From: CAYRNY01 sp964425755
GTDB lineage: Bacteria > Chloroflexota > Anaerolineae > Aggregatilineales > Aggregatilineaceae
Assembly (NCBI GenBank): GCA_964425755.1
Contig: CAYRNY010000026.1
Location: 1 to 48,647 of the forward strand
DNA length: 48,647 bases
Reading direction: 5' to 3'
Shown here: in pieces, positions 40,201 to 48,647 of the stretch
Layout: each line of letters starts with the position of its first letter
Position numbering within the stretch: position 1 is the first letter of the stretch
Program-made: the position numbers and the translations under genes
The notes under the pieces: model-generated
Database searches by the model: none
What the model was told of the DNA's origin: nothing
Seen by the model: the letters and a program-made list of their open reading frames with translations, nothing else

Positions 40201-42741
40201 ATGATCATGCTCGAACCATTAACTGAACGAGAGAGGGAGATCCTGGCGCTTATCAGCAGCGGGATGAGCAACCAGGAGATCGCCGACACGCTCTATCTCT
40301 CACGCGGCACCGTCAAAGCGCACAGCCACAACATCTACAGCAAACTGGGGGTGACGAACCGCACCCAGGCTGTGTTGAAGGCCCAGGAACTCGGACTATT
40401 GACCGGGGCCGACGTCCCCGGCAGCAAGCAACACACTGGGCAGCCGGACCTCCCAAAAGGCAATCTACCCCCGCAATTGACCCCGTTCATCGGGCGGAAG
40501 ACAGAGCTGGCCCGCATGACGGAGATGCTCGCCGATGACCGGGTGCGCCTGATTACCCTGTTGGGCGCGGGCGGCATGGGCAAAACGCGCCTGGCGATTG
40601 AAGTAGCGCGACGCGCGGCTGGTTCATTCGAGGATGGAACGTTTTTCATATCGTTGACCCGCATAACCAGCGCGAAGAGCCTCGCGCCCGCCATCATCGA
40701 TGATATGCAATTGCGCTTTCAGGCCAGCGAGAAGCCGGAGCAGCAACTGTTAAGTTACTTGCGCGACAAGCGACTGCTGCTGGTATTGGACAACTTCGAG
40801 CACCTGCTGGACGCCAGCAACTTCCTGACCACCATCCTGCAAGAATCGCCCGGCACGAAGATCGTCGTGACCTCGCGCGAACGGCTTAACCTCAGCGCTG
40901 AGGTCGTCTTTGTGCTGGTTGGGCTGGCCTACAATGTTGCTACCGACGGTACCGATCCGCTGCAGCTTGAAGCCGTGCAATTGCTCTTGGAACGGGCGCA
41001 GGTGGTCCGCCCGGGGTTTGAGTTACAGCCCGGCGAGTGGCCGCACGTGCGCCGTATTTGCCGCCTGACAGGCGGGATGCCGCTGGCGCTTGTACTGGCG
41101 GCGAGCTGGTTGCAGATGTTAACGCTTGAGGAGATCGCCAACGAACTGACGCACAGCATCGACATCCTGGAAAGCCAGTTCCGCGATCTCCCGGCACGCC
41201 AGCGCAGCATGCGTGCAACGATCACCGCCTCCTGGAAACGCCTTACCGCCAAAGAGCAGCGCATCTTCGCCAGCTTATCGGCGTTTCGCGGCGGGTTTAC
41301 GCGCCAATCGGCCCAACGTGTCACCGGCGCTTCGCTCAGCGATCTTCAAAAGCTGGTCAATTGCTCTTTCATCACCGTCAATGATGGCCGCTACCAGATC
41401 CATGAGCTGCTGCGCCAATTCGCCGAAAGCGAGCTGCTAAAAGAACCCGCGCAGCACCGCGAGATCCTGATCCTGCACTGCGCCTATTACGCCGAGTTCC
41501 TGCACACGCGGTTGGAGCCGTCACGCATGAACCAGCGCCATAAATATGTCGAGGAAGTCAAAGCGGAGCTCAACAACATTCGGGCAGCGTGGCAGTGGGC
41601 CATTGAACACCTGGAACTTGATGCCCTCTACCGTATGGCCGAAAGTCTGGGGACCTTCTGGCACGTGCAGAGCCGGTATCTGGAAGGGATAGCGCTGTTC
41701 GAAGAGGCTGTCACGGCGTTGAATGGCGCACCAGAAAGCGAGCAGCGTGATCTACTCACCGCGATCCTGTCGACCGATCTCGGCTATTATTACATCCGCC
41801 TCGGGCGGCTGGATGAAGCCGAAACGCTTTTCCAGCGCGCCGACAGCCTCTTCGAAACGCTGGGGTTTCCATCCCTGAATACCACAACTGACCCGCTGAT
41901 CGGCCTGGCGTTGATCGCTTCTATCCGGGGCCACTACAGCGACGCCACAGCCATCGCGGAGAAGACACTGCACCGCAACGAAGCGCTGGGAAACCTCTCC
42001 AACCAGGCGTATGCTTTCTACGTCTTGACGGGCATAAACCTCGCCCAGGGACAGTACCAGCAGGCGCGCGAGTTTGGCGAGCGGGCGGTTGCCATGACGG
42101 AACAGGTACAAGACCGGTGGCTGCAGGCGTATTGTTTGATCGAGCTTGGCAACGTCGCCCGCGCGCTGGGGGATGATGAAACTGCAAACCGTCATTACCA
42201 GGCCAGCTATGCCATTCGAGAAATGTTTCATGATCCTGAGGGCATGGCAGTGGCTTTGAACCACCTCGGGCAACTGGCATTGCGCCGTCTTGATCTGGCC
42301 GAGGCGGAGCGCCTGTACCGGCAAAGCCTGGCGATCTACGAGGAAGTTCACGACCAGGGCGGCCTGGCTACCACCTTGCATGGCCTGGGGCAAGTGGCAC
42401 TCGTCAGAGGCGATTACCAGGCGTGCCACGATTACCTTCGCCGCGCGCTGCACACGGCCAGCCTGATCGATTATGTCCCCCTGCTGTTTGCGATCCTACT
42501 CACAGTAGCGGACCAGCGGCTGCAATCCGGGCGGACCGAAGAAGGGCTGCAGCTCCTGGCCTTCATCCGGCAGCATCCATCCAGCAACCAGGAGACGAAA
42601 GACCAGGCCGCACAGATGCTCACCGATCACGGGGCGCGTGATCGGGACTCCGCGTCCATCAGCGTGCCGGAACACGAAGCGCCGGATGACCTCACGGTCG
42701 TGGTGCTCGCCGTGCAAGAGGACCTCTCCCGCCCGGCCTGA
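40201..42741 (+). CDS. LuxR-HTH/NB-ARC/TPR regulator with N-terminal HTH
   Basis: An 846-residue regulator with the DNA-binding domain first. The LuxR helix-turn-helix (about 5-65) has LTEREREILALISSGMSNQEIADTL and GTVKAHSHNIYSKL. It is followed by an NB-ARC/STAND ATPase with P-loop LLGAGGMGKTRLAIEVA (about 119-135), Walker B LLLVLDNFEHLLDA (about 191-204) and GGMPLALVLAASWL. A TPR solenoid occupies about 430-800. STAND proteins oligomerise on ligand binding. The ATG at 40201 or 40207 fits; neither has a Shine-Dalgarno. The adjacent secreted-protein and flavin-oxidase genes are plausible targets. HTH-first order is the reverse of MalT and of the regulator at 33532. Confidence 0.85.
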   Translation: MIMLEPLTEREREILALISSGMSNQEIADTLYLSRGTVKAHSHNIYSKLGVTNRTQAVLKAQELGLLTGADVPGSKQHTGQPDLPKGNLPPQLTPFIGRKTELARMTEMLADDRVRLITLLGAGGMGKTRLAIEVARRAAGSFEDGTFFISLTRITSAKSLAPAIIDDMQLRFQASEKPEQQLLSYLRDKRLLLVLDNFEHLLDASNFLTTILQESPGTKIVVTSRERLNLSAEVVFVLVGLAYNVATDGTDPLQLEAVQLLLERAQVVRPGFELQPGEWPHVRRICRLTGGMPLALVLAASWLQMLTLEEIANELTHSIDILESQFRDLPARQRSMRATITASWKRLTAKEQRIFASLSAFRGGFTRQSAQRVTGASLSDLQKLVNCSFITVNDGRYQIHELLRQFAESELLKEPAQHREILILHCAYYAEFLHTRLEPSRMNQRHKYVEEVKAELNNIRAAWQWAIEHLELDALYRMAESLGTFWHVQSRYLEGIALFEEAVTALNGAPESEQRDLLTAILSTDLGYYYIRLGRLDEAETLFQRADSLFETLGFPSLNTTTDPLIGLALIASIRGHYSDATAIAEKTLHRNEALGNLSNQAYAFYVLTGINLAQGQYQQAREFGERAVAMTEQVQDRWLQAYCLIELGNVARALGDDETANRHYQASYAIREMFHDPEGMAVALNHLGQLALRRLDLAEAERLYRQSLAIYEEVHDQGGLATTLHGLGQVALVRGDYQACHDYLRRALHTASLIDYVPLLFAILLTVADQRLQSGRTEEGLQLLAFIRQHPSSNQETKDQAAQMLTDHGARDRDSASISVPEHEAPDDLTVVVLAVQEDLSRPA

Positions 42742-42810
42742 TCCCGGCACGCCGCAAGCGGGAACAGCGACCGTGCGGTGTGGACACGGTCTTTCAGCCC
42801 CAAAATAAAC

Positions 42811-42855
42811 CCTGGTTAGTTCCTAACCCCCCTGGTTTAGCCCTATCCTGGCATT
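42811..42855 (+). promoter_or_regulatory. Operator-like repeats upstream of the barrel protein gene
   Basis: CCTGGTTAG (42811) and CCTGGTTTAG (42831) form a 20-bp direct repeat, with a weaker CCTGGCATT at 42847. The palindrome GGTTAG-TTC-CTAACC spans 42814-42828. The cluster lies about 55-95 bp upstream of the next gene and directly after the NB-ARC regulator, so it could be that regulator's operator. Confidence 0.4.
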
Positions 42856-42907
42856 CGTAGTTCGAGAAAGAGCCTAAAGACAAGGCTAAGTCAGAGGAGG
42901 CAACCCG

Positions 42908-43492
42908 ATGTCATTCAAGCAGCTTTCACGCTTCGTTAGTTTCGTCGTTCTGGCCCTGAGCATCAGCCTGCTGGCCGGCGTGAATCCCAGCGCCGCCCAG
43001 GATGGCCCTGCCGTGCAACCCGGCACGATGGTCGTCGAGGTCGCTGAAGACGGCAACCGCTTCGTCTTTGACGATCTGAACCTGTTCGAGGACGGCATGC
43101 CCGGCTACGGCAGCGCCTTCGTCACCCAGGGCTACGTCTACCCGGTGGGCACGCTCAACGGCAGCAACGGCGTGCTGGACAACGGCGAGCCGGAGTTCCC
43201 GGAGCAGGTGCTCGGCACGTGGACATGCTACGGCTGGCTGATCGGCGATGGCGCGCACACCGAGACCGGCGCGTAGGTGATCTCGACCCAGGTGTACCAC
43301 TTTAACGACGGTTCAATGATCGTCACCGACGGTTTCGAACTGGCAGATTTTGACGTGCCGGTTGCCCGCGCCATCACCGGCGGCACGGGCGAGTATCGCA
43401 GCGCGAGCGGTGAAATGGTCCAGACTCTACGCGGCTTCACCGACGCAATGGGCGTTAACCTGAGCGTCGAGTTCCAGTTCGATGCCGAGTAA
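42908..43492 (+). pseudogene. Secreted barrel-type protein interrupted by an in-frame TAG
   Basis: Codons 1-122 encode a signal peptide (about 1-31, cleaved near SAAQ) and the first half of a small beta-barrel protein that resembles the dirigent/allene-oxide-cyclase-like fold. TAG follows at 43274-43276. The frame then continues uninterrupted for 71 codons (VISTQVYHFNDGSMIVTDG, AITGGTGEYRSASGEMVQTL), which complete the same barrel pattern. Start ATG 42908 has GAGGAGG. Nothing else is damaged, so this is a very recent nonsense mutation, a base-call error or amber read-through. If only the first part is made the barrel is incomplete. It shares its neighbourhood with the NB-ARC regulator and a flavin oxidase. 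Confidence 0.7.
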
Positions 43493-43504
43493 GCGGCAGA
43501 TTAC

Positions 43505-43527
43505 GGGGGCGGGTGCGGCTCGCCCCC
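43505..43527 (+). repeat. Hairpin between barrel gene and flavin oxidase gene
   Basis: GGGGGCG (43505-43511) pairs with CGCCCCC (43521-43527), a 7-bp GC stem in the 65-bp intergenic gap, without a T-run. It may stabilise the upstream message or attenuate read-through. Confidence 0.45.
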
Positions 43528-43557
43528 ACCCCAAACGCATACATCAGGGAGGAAAAC

Positions 43558-44964
43558 ATGAGCACGATCACACTTAACCAAACGGTATTGCAGCAACTGC
43601 GTTCGGCTTTCAAAGGCCAGGTCATTCTGCCTGGCGATGCTGACTACGACGAAGCGCGCAAGGTCTGGAACGGGATGATCGACAAGTACCCCGCGATCAT
43701 CGTCCGCCCGGTGGACAACACGGATGTCGCCGCGGCGGTCGGCTTTGCCCGCCAGAACGACCTGCTGCTGTCTGTTCGCGGCGGCGGGCATAATGTCGCC
43801 GGTCATGCGACCAATGACGGCGGCATCGTGATCGACCTGTCGTCGATGAAACAGATCAGCGTCGATCCGGTGAACCGGACGGCCCGCGCAGAAGGTGGCG
43901 TGACCTGGGGCGAGCTGGACGCGGCGACGCAGGTCTACGGCCTGGCTACGCCGGGCGGCGTGTTCAGCGAGACGGGCATCGCCGGCCTGACGCTGGGCGG
44001 CGGCTACGGATTTCTGCGCAACAAATACGGCTTGAGCTGCGATAACCTGATCGCGGCGGAGGTCGTCACCGCAAGCGGCGCGATCGTGCGGGCCAGCGCA
44101 GACGAGAACCGCGACCTGTTGTGGGCACTGCGCGGTGGTGGCGGCAACTTCGGCGTCGTGACGGCGTTCGAGTACCAGCTCCACCCGGTCGGGCCGGAGG
44201 TCATGATGGCGTTCGCGTTACACGACACACCGACCGCCGAGGATATGCGCCGCGCGGTGCGTCTCTACCGTGACTTCTCGCTGACGGCACCGGACGAGGT
44301 CAGCACGATCCTGGCGATCGGACAGGTCCCACCCGACGAGCACTTCCCGGAAGCGCTGCATCGCAAGCCGTTCACGCTGCTGGCGGGAGTCTATGCCGGG
44401 CCGGTGGAAGAGGGGAAAAAAGCCCTGCAACCCCTGATCGACTTCACTGAACCGCTGCTCGACTTTAGCGGGGTGATGCCTTACGTCGAAGCGCAGCAGA
44501 TGTTCGACGCGGATTATCCGGATGGCCTGCGCTACTACTGGAAGTCCCTCAACCTGTCCGAACTGAGCGAGGGCGCCATCACGCGCATCGTCGAGCACGC
44601 GCGCCAGCAGCCCTCCCCGTTCAGCACCACCGACTTGTGGCATATCGGCGGCGCGGTGACACGCGTCAGCGCTGAGGAAAGCGCCTTTTACGGGCGGCAC
44701 GCGACCTTCATGCTCAACCCAGAGGCGAACTGGATCGATGCGGCAGACGACGCGGCAAACATGCACTGGGTGCGGCAGTTCGTCAGCGAGATGGAGCCTT
44801 TCTCAGACGGCAGCCGGTATCTGAACTTCCCCGGCTTCCAGGAAGAAGGAAGCGAGATGATGCGCAAATCGTTCGGCGATCACTACGAGCGGCTGGCAGC
44901 GCTCAAACGGCAGTACGATCCGGATAACCTGTTCCGGCTGAACCAGAACATCAAACCGGAATAG
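43558..44964 (+). CDS. FAD-linked oxidase, berberine-bridge-enzyme-like, probably bicovalent flavin
   Basis: A 468-residue oxidoreductase. The PCMH-type FAD-binding domain (about 35-210) has VRGGGHNVAGHAT, whose His is the usual 8-alpha-histidyl FAD attachment. TLGGGYGFLRNKYGLSCDNL follows, whose Cys matches the 6-S-cysteinyl attachment. The C-terminal BBE domain ends in YDPDNLFRLNQNI. Such enzymes oxidise sugars or alcohols with O2 or other acceptors. No signal peptide is visible. ATG 43558 is chosen because AGGGAGG lies just before it; the frame is open 45 nt further upstream. It may be cotranscribed with the interrupted barrel gene. Substrate unknown. Confidence 0.87.
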   Translation: MSTITLNQTVLQQLRSAFKGQVILPGDADYDEARKVWNGMIDKYPAIIVRPVDNTDVAAAVGFARQNDLLLSVRGGGHNVAGHATNDGGIVIDLSSMKQISVDPVNRTARAEGGVTWGELDAATQVYGLATPGGVFSETGIAGLTLGGGYGFLRNKYGLSCDNLIAAEVVTASGAIVRASADENRDLLWALRGGGGNFGVVTAFEYQLHPVGPEVMMAFALHDTPTAEDMRRAVRLYRDFSLTAPDEVSTILAIGQVPPDEHFPEALHRKPFTLLAGVYAGPVEEGKKALQPLIDFTEPLLDFSGVMPYVEAQQMFDADYPDGLRYYWKSLNLSELSEGAITRIVEHARQQPSPFSTTDLWHIGGAVTRVSAEESAFYGRHATFMLNPEANWIDAADDAANMHWVRQFVSEMEPFSDGSRYLNFPGFQEEGSEMMRKSFGDHYERLAALKRQYDPDNLFRLNQNIKPE

Positions 44965-44977
44965 GCAAACGCAGCAC

Positions 44978-45012
44978 GGGGCCAGCGGCTCAAGAAGCCC
45001 TGGCCCCTTTCT
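44978..45012 (+). terminator. Intrinsic terminator of the flavin oxidase gene
   Basis: GGGGCCAG-C-GGCT (44978-44990) pairs with AGCC-CTGGCCCC (44996-45007), followed by TTTCT. It lies 13 nt after the stop codon, in a 69-bp gap between convergent genes. Confidence 0.65.
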
Positions 45013-45033
45013 GATCCGCTCCAGAGACATGAA

Positions 45034-48000
45034 TCAAGCCGCGCCATTAACCCCTTCCAGGCTGACAATCGGCAGCGTGACGGTGAATGTCGTGCCGGTG
45101 CTCTCTTCGCTCTCGTAGGTGATCGTCCCGCCGTGCAGCTCAACGGACTGTTTGACAATCGCCAGCCCCAGCCCGGTGCCGGATACCTGCCCCACGTTGC
45201 TGGCGCGGTGGAACGCCTCAAACAAGCGCGCCTGGTCCTCAGCCGGGATGCCAATACCCTGATCCTGGACGCGGAACGTGAGCTGGTCCGGCTCGCAGTG
45301 CACAGCCAGCGTCACGATGCTGTCGTCAGGCGAGTATTTGAGCGCATTTGAGAGCAGGTTACCCAGGATATACCGCAGCAATTTCTCATCCACTGACGCG
45401 GTATCGCACGTCCCTGAAACGGAAAACTCGATGCGCGACGTCTCCCCCACAGCCTGGCGCGTTTCCGACACGATCTGGCGGCAGAATGCGACCACGTCCA
45501 GGGGCGCAGGCTCAAAGGTGAGCGTGCCGGATTCGGCTTGTCCTAGCGTGAGAACGTCATCCAGCATCGCGACCATCGTCTGGATGCCGGTCCTGATCGT
45601 GTCAAATTTGGCTTGCAGGCGCTCCTGGTCCAGGCGGTCACGATAGTTTTCGATGATGCTGACCGCGCTCTGGATCACGGCCAGCGGGTTACGCAGGTCA
45701 TGGGCGGCCATCGACACATAGCGCGATTTGAGCTCGCTCAACTCCATCTCGCGTTCCAGCATCTGGCGGAGGTGTGCTTCCATCTGTTTGCGCCGCGAGA
45801 TATCACGCAGGCTGCACACGACGCCTAACAAGTTGCGTTCGTGATCGACGATCGGCGAGAGGACGATATCGGCTTCAAAACTCACACCTTTCGAGCAATC
45901 CACCGGCACCTCAAGGCGTTTGGCGTCGCGGGTTTCGATCACGCTGGCGAACGCCTGCTCCAGCACGGGCCGGGCGTCAGGTTCGACCAGGCGGATAAGC
46001 GGCCAGTTGAAGACTTCACCCGGCGCGCAGTGAAACGTCGCTAGAAACGCAGGATTGACCTGCTCGATCGTGCCGTCCATGCGGCACAAGACGATCACGT
46101 CCGTGCTGCTGTTGAGGATCGCCTCGACGCGTTCTTTCGTGTGGTTAAGCTCGGCGGTGCGCTCGATGACGCGCTGTTCGAGTTCCTCGGCGTGCTGCTG
46201 GACCTGCTCGTAAAGCTGGGCGTGTTCGATCGCGATGGATGCCTGGTCGGCGAAAATCTGCAGGCGTTGGGCGTGCGCTTCTGTGAAATGCCCCGGCGTG
46301 CCGCTGTCCACGTTCAGGAAACCGATCACATCCCCGTGCGACCGGATCGGCGCGGCGATGTAGGATTTCACCCATGCCGTCAGGGGCACGTGCGCCCAGC
46401 CCGCGTAGTGCGCGGTGTGCGGAGCCAGGAACGGCTCTCCGGTCTCCACCATGTGCTGTAGATTGGGCGTATCGGGCACGGAAAGAATAAATTCGCTGAA
46501 CAAGCGGGCATGTTCCGGGCTGTAGCCGCGCCAGTACTTGACGGGCGCCTGCGCGCCATCAAGCAGCATGATGTTGGCCGCGTCGTGCGGCACGACCAGC
46601 GCGATATTCTCCAAGATCGTGTGCATCACCTCGTCCAGGTCGACCGCGCTGATCAGGGCGCGCGCCGTCTGCGCCAGCGCTTCGGCCAGGATGCGCTGCT
46701 CCCGTTCGGCGTGCTGCGTCTGCTTCAGATCGGAGACGTCCGTGATCATCGCCTGGGAGCCTTGATACTGCCCCTGCGCATCTACGAGCGGATTGGCGGA
46801 GATGAACGTCCACAGGCGCGTGCCGTCCTTGCGGCGGAACGTCAGTTCGTACTGCCCGCGCAGGCCGCGTTTGCGGCGTTCGATCTCCGCCTTCACCACC
46901 GCCTCACCCTCGGTGTCCAGGAACGCGAACAACGGCTGCCCCAACATCTCGTCGACCGTGTAGCCGAGCATTTCGGCCATGCGCGCGTTCACAAAGACGG
47001 TCTCGTTTTCGGCATTAATGACCCAGATGCCTTCATGTGCGGTCTCGACGATCTGGCGATATTTTTCCTCGCTTTCTTGCAACTTTCGCTCCCACTGTTT
47101 GCGCTCGGTGATGTCCTGAGCAACCACTAAAACAGCTTTGCGACCGGCGAAATCAAGCGTGTGGGATGTGATCTCAACGTCGATGATCCGTCCATCTTTG
47201 AGACGATGGCGCCAGTTACCAGAACGCTGCAGCGCCGAGCGTCGTTGTTGGATATCGTCAAGCAGACGCGCGACATCTTCCGGCGGGCGAATATCCGTCA
47301 GATTCATTGACAAGAACTCATCACGCGAATAGCCGTAGTGACTCACCGCCGCATCATTGACTTCGAGGAATTCCAGGGTCTCCAGGTCATAAACCCACAT
47401 CGGATGGGGATTGCTTTCGAACAGGAGCCGGAACGTCGCTTCGCGCTCTCTCAGGCGGTCTTCCGCGCGTTTGCGCTCGGTGATGTCGTCCACCGCAGCG
47501 ATGATCCCGATGATGTTACCTTGCGGGTCGCGCATGGGGGCGGTGGAGATGCTGATCGTGATCTCCTGGCCGTCTTTCCTGCGTCGCTGCGCCTCGACGC
47601 CGTGAAAGCTCTCCCCTTGCATAACGCGCGCGCGTAACTGGGCGAATTCTTCCAACTTTTCCAGCGGCACATACGGCAGCACGCGCCCGACGGCCTCATC
47701 CGCCGGCCAGCCGAATAAGCGTTCAGCGGCGGCGTTCCAGCTCTGGACGACGCCATCCGGATCGAGGTGGATGATCGCCAGCGGGGTAGCTTCGATGATG
47801 GACCGCACCATGTTAAGCAGTTGCCGGTGTTCCATTTCAGCCTGTTTGCGCGCGGTGATGTCGCGGGTGATCAAGATGGCCGCGTGAATGTGTTCGTTGT
47901 GTTTGACCGGGCCAAGATGTGCGGCATACCAGACGAGCGCGCCATCTGGGCCGCGCGCCGCGATCTCACAACTTGTGGGCTGGCCGGCCTCAAACACACT

Positions 48001-48426
48001 GGTGATGGCGTCGCGCACGGTTGGATGGTAGTCGGGTGGGACGTAATCATAGATCGAGGTCCCTTGCGCTTGCTCGGGGCTGAGGTTCGCAAGCGCATGA
48101 TTGATGAACAGAATCTCTCCCTGGCGGTTCACCGTGCCGATCATGTCGGGCGCATTTTCCACCAGCGAGCGCCATTGCGCCTCTGAGTTGCGCAGGGCGA
48201 CCAGCATCCGCCCCTGGACGTCCAGCTCGCGCCGCAAGAGCACATACATGACCCCGGCAGTCACCGTGATGAAGAGCAGCCCCTTGATCGTTTGCAGGGT
48301 TAGCTGGCGTGCGGAATCCGGCGCAAGCCACGCGAGCAAGCGATCTGACGCGATAATCCAGATGGCCGTGATGATGATGTAGATAATGCTGACTCGCCGT
48401 GCACGTGCGAAATGTCGACGCTTCAT
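45034..48426 (-). CDS. Membrane PAS/GAF sensor histidine kinase
   Basis: An 1130-residue kinase. Two N-terminal transmembrane helices (about 12-32 and 45-64) are followed by four PAS domains (about 80-195, 200-320, 328-445 and 450-570), several ending in the DITERK-type linker. A GAF domain (about 590-745), a coiled coil and a fifth PAS (about 775-895) follow. The HisKA domain has phospho-acceptor His in MAAHDLRNPLAVIQSA (about 915). The HATPase has NLLSNALKYSP, DQGIGIPAEDQARLFEAF and GTGLGLAIVKQ. No receiver domain is fused and no response regulator is adjacent, so it is an orphan whose partner lies elsewhere. Stimulus unknown. Confidence 0.88.
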   Translation of the reverse strand: MKRRHFARARRVSIIYIIITAIWIIASDRLLAWLAPDSARQLTLQTIKGLLFITVTAGVMYVLLRRELDVQGRMLVALRNSEAQWRSLVENAPDMIGTVNRQGEILFINHALANLSPEQAQGTSIYDYVPPDYHPTVRDAITSVFEAGQPTSCEIAARGPDGALVWYAAHLGPVKHNEHIHAAILITRDITARKQAEMEHRQLLNMVRSIIEATPLAIIHLDPDGVVQSWNAAAERLFGWPADEAVGRVLPYVPLEKLEEFAQLRARVMQGESFHGVEAQRRRKDGQEITISISTAPMRDPQGNIIGIIAAVDDITERKRAEDRLREREATFRLLFESNPHPMWVYDLETLEFLEVNDAAVSHYGYSRDEFLSMNLTDIRPPEDVARLLDDIQQRRSALQRSGNWRHRLKDGRIIDVEITSHTLDFAGRKAVLVVAQDITERKQWERKLQESEEKYRQIVETAHEGIWVINAENETVFVNARMAEMLGYTVDEMLGQPLFAFLDTEGEAVVKAEIERRKRGLRGQYELTFRRKDGTRLWTFISANPLVDAQGQYQGSQAMITDVSDLKQTQHAEREQRILAEALAQTARALISAVDLDEVMHTILENIALVVPHDAANIMLLDGAQAPVKYWRGYSPEHARLFSEFILSVPDTPNLQHMVETGEPFLAPHTAHYAGWAHVPLTAWVKSYIAAPIRSHGDVIGFLNVDSGTPGHFTEAHAQRLQIFADQASIAIEHAQLYEQVQQHAEELEQRVIERTAELNHTKERVEAILNSSTDVIVLCRMDGTIEQVNPAFLATFHCAPGEVFNWPLIRLVEPDARPVLEQAFASVIETRDAKRLEVPVDCSKGVSFEADIVLSPIVDHERNLLGVVCSLRDISRRKQMEAHLRQMLEREMELSELKSRYVSMAAHDLRNPLAVIQSAVSIIENYRDRLDQERLQAKFDTIRTGIQTMVAMLDDVLTLGQAESGTLTFEPAPLDVVAFCRQIVSETRQAVGETSRIEFSVSGTCDTASVDEKLLRYILGNLLSNALKYSPDDSIVTLAVHCEPDQLTFRVQDQGIGIPAEDQARLFEAFHRASNVGQVSGTGLGLAIVKQSVELHGGTITYESEESTGTTFTVTLPIVSLEGVNGAA

Positions 48427-48647
48427 TACAGGGGGGCCCTGTACCCGTCTCGCCTTGCGTTATGCGATTTTGTCTCCGGAACGATTACTGCTCCCAAACA
48501 ACAGTGGCGAAATTTATCCCAGGAAAAATTTTGAACCGAAAATACCGCGCTTTAAACACTGGCATGTGTGCACAAGCATTATTTGATGTTAAGCAATACC
48601 TTCGCCAAAAAATGAGGGTATGTAGGGCTTTTGAGGTAGAGTTATTG
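48427..48647. other. Non-coding right edge
   Basis: This 221-bp stretch upstream of the PAS kinase is more AT-rich than the rest. I see no supported gene, RNA or repeat. It probably holds the kinase promoter, but no clear minus-strand hexamer pair stood out. Confidence 0.4.

Noticed and set aside
1..48647. CRISPR array, insertion sequences, prophage or integrase genes
   Set aside because: I saw no regularly spaced repeat-spacer array, transposase, integrase or phage structural gene; the only regular array is the three-copy 23-bp repeat at 32308.

Overview
The window is a high-GC bacterial chromosome segment. It carries ordinary housekeeping genes (dnaX, ybaB, recR, tatA, tRNA-Pro), many secreted or lamin-tail/LysM proteins with Pro/Thr-rich linkers, large LuxR-type ATPase/TPR regulators and PAS/GAF kinases. 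It also has Hdr-type redox complexes, a MetF/MetV pair and a respiratory reductive dehalogenase. This mix suggests a Chloroflexota bacterium (Anaerolineae-like) with an anaerobic Wood-Ljungdahl lifestyle. The taxonomic guess is inference from gene content; no marker gene was compared.

Layout. 1-4.6 kb: minus-strand dnaX-ybaB-recR replication/repair cluster followed by a GH4 alpha-galactosidase. 4.67-9.9 kb: a short tatA gene, two lamin-tail proteins, a SHOCT-like membrane protein, an EEP hydrolase overlapping a metallophosphoesterase, and a NYN-domain protein. 9.9-10.8 kb: a candidate structured RNA, tRNA-Pro(TGG), and a promoter with a Rex-like operator. 10.8-23.5 kb: plus-strand cluster hdrA1-mvhD1-hdrA2-mvhD2-metV-metF-hdrCB-hypothetical. 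It resembles the Moorella-type flavin-based methylene-tetrahydrofolate reductase complex, but has two double-length HdrA proteins (one with a GltD-like NAD(P)H module inserted) and an MvhD read through an in-frame TGA, very probably as selenocysteine.

23.6-29.7 kb: minus-strand organohalide-respiration operon. In transcription order it holds a cobalamin riboswitch with a downstream intrinsic terminator, rdhA (Tat signal, two 4Fe-4S motifs), an rdhB-like anchor, a TPR protein, an rdhC/PceC-like FMN-binding membrane protein, a small membrane protein, and apbE, whose product would flavinylate the FMN-binding protein. Divergent from it (29.9-32.3 kb) is a two-component system whose kinase has a four-cysteine cluster in its GAF region, a plausible redox sensor for the operon.

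32.3-48.6 kb: accessory region. It has a DUF4242 gene behind three 23-bp-spaced repeats, a small secreted protein, a MalT-like LuxR regulator, two tandem paralogous secreted proteins, an inverted-architecture LuxR/NB-ARC/TPR regulator, a secreted barrel-type protein interrupted by one in-frame TAG, a probable bicovalent flavin oxidase, and a 1130-residue PAS/GAF histidine kinase.

The two most notable systems are the Hdr-MetVF cluster and the riboswitch-led reductive dehalogenase operon. They lie tail to tail and both deal with low-potential electrons. A functional link between them is inference.
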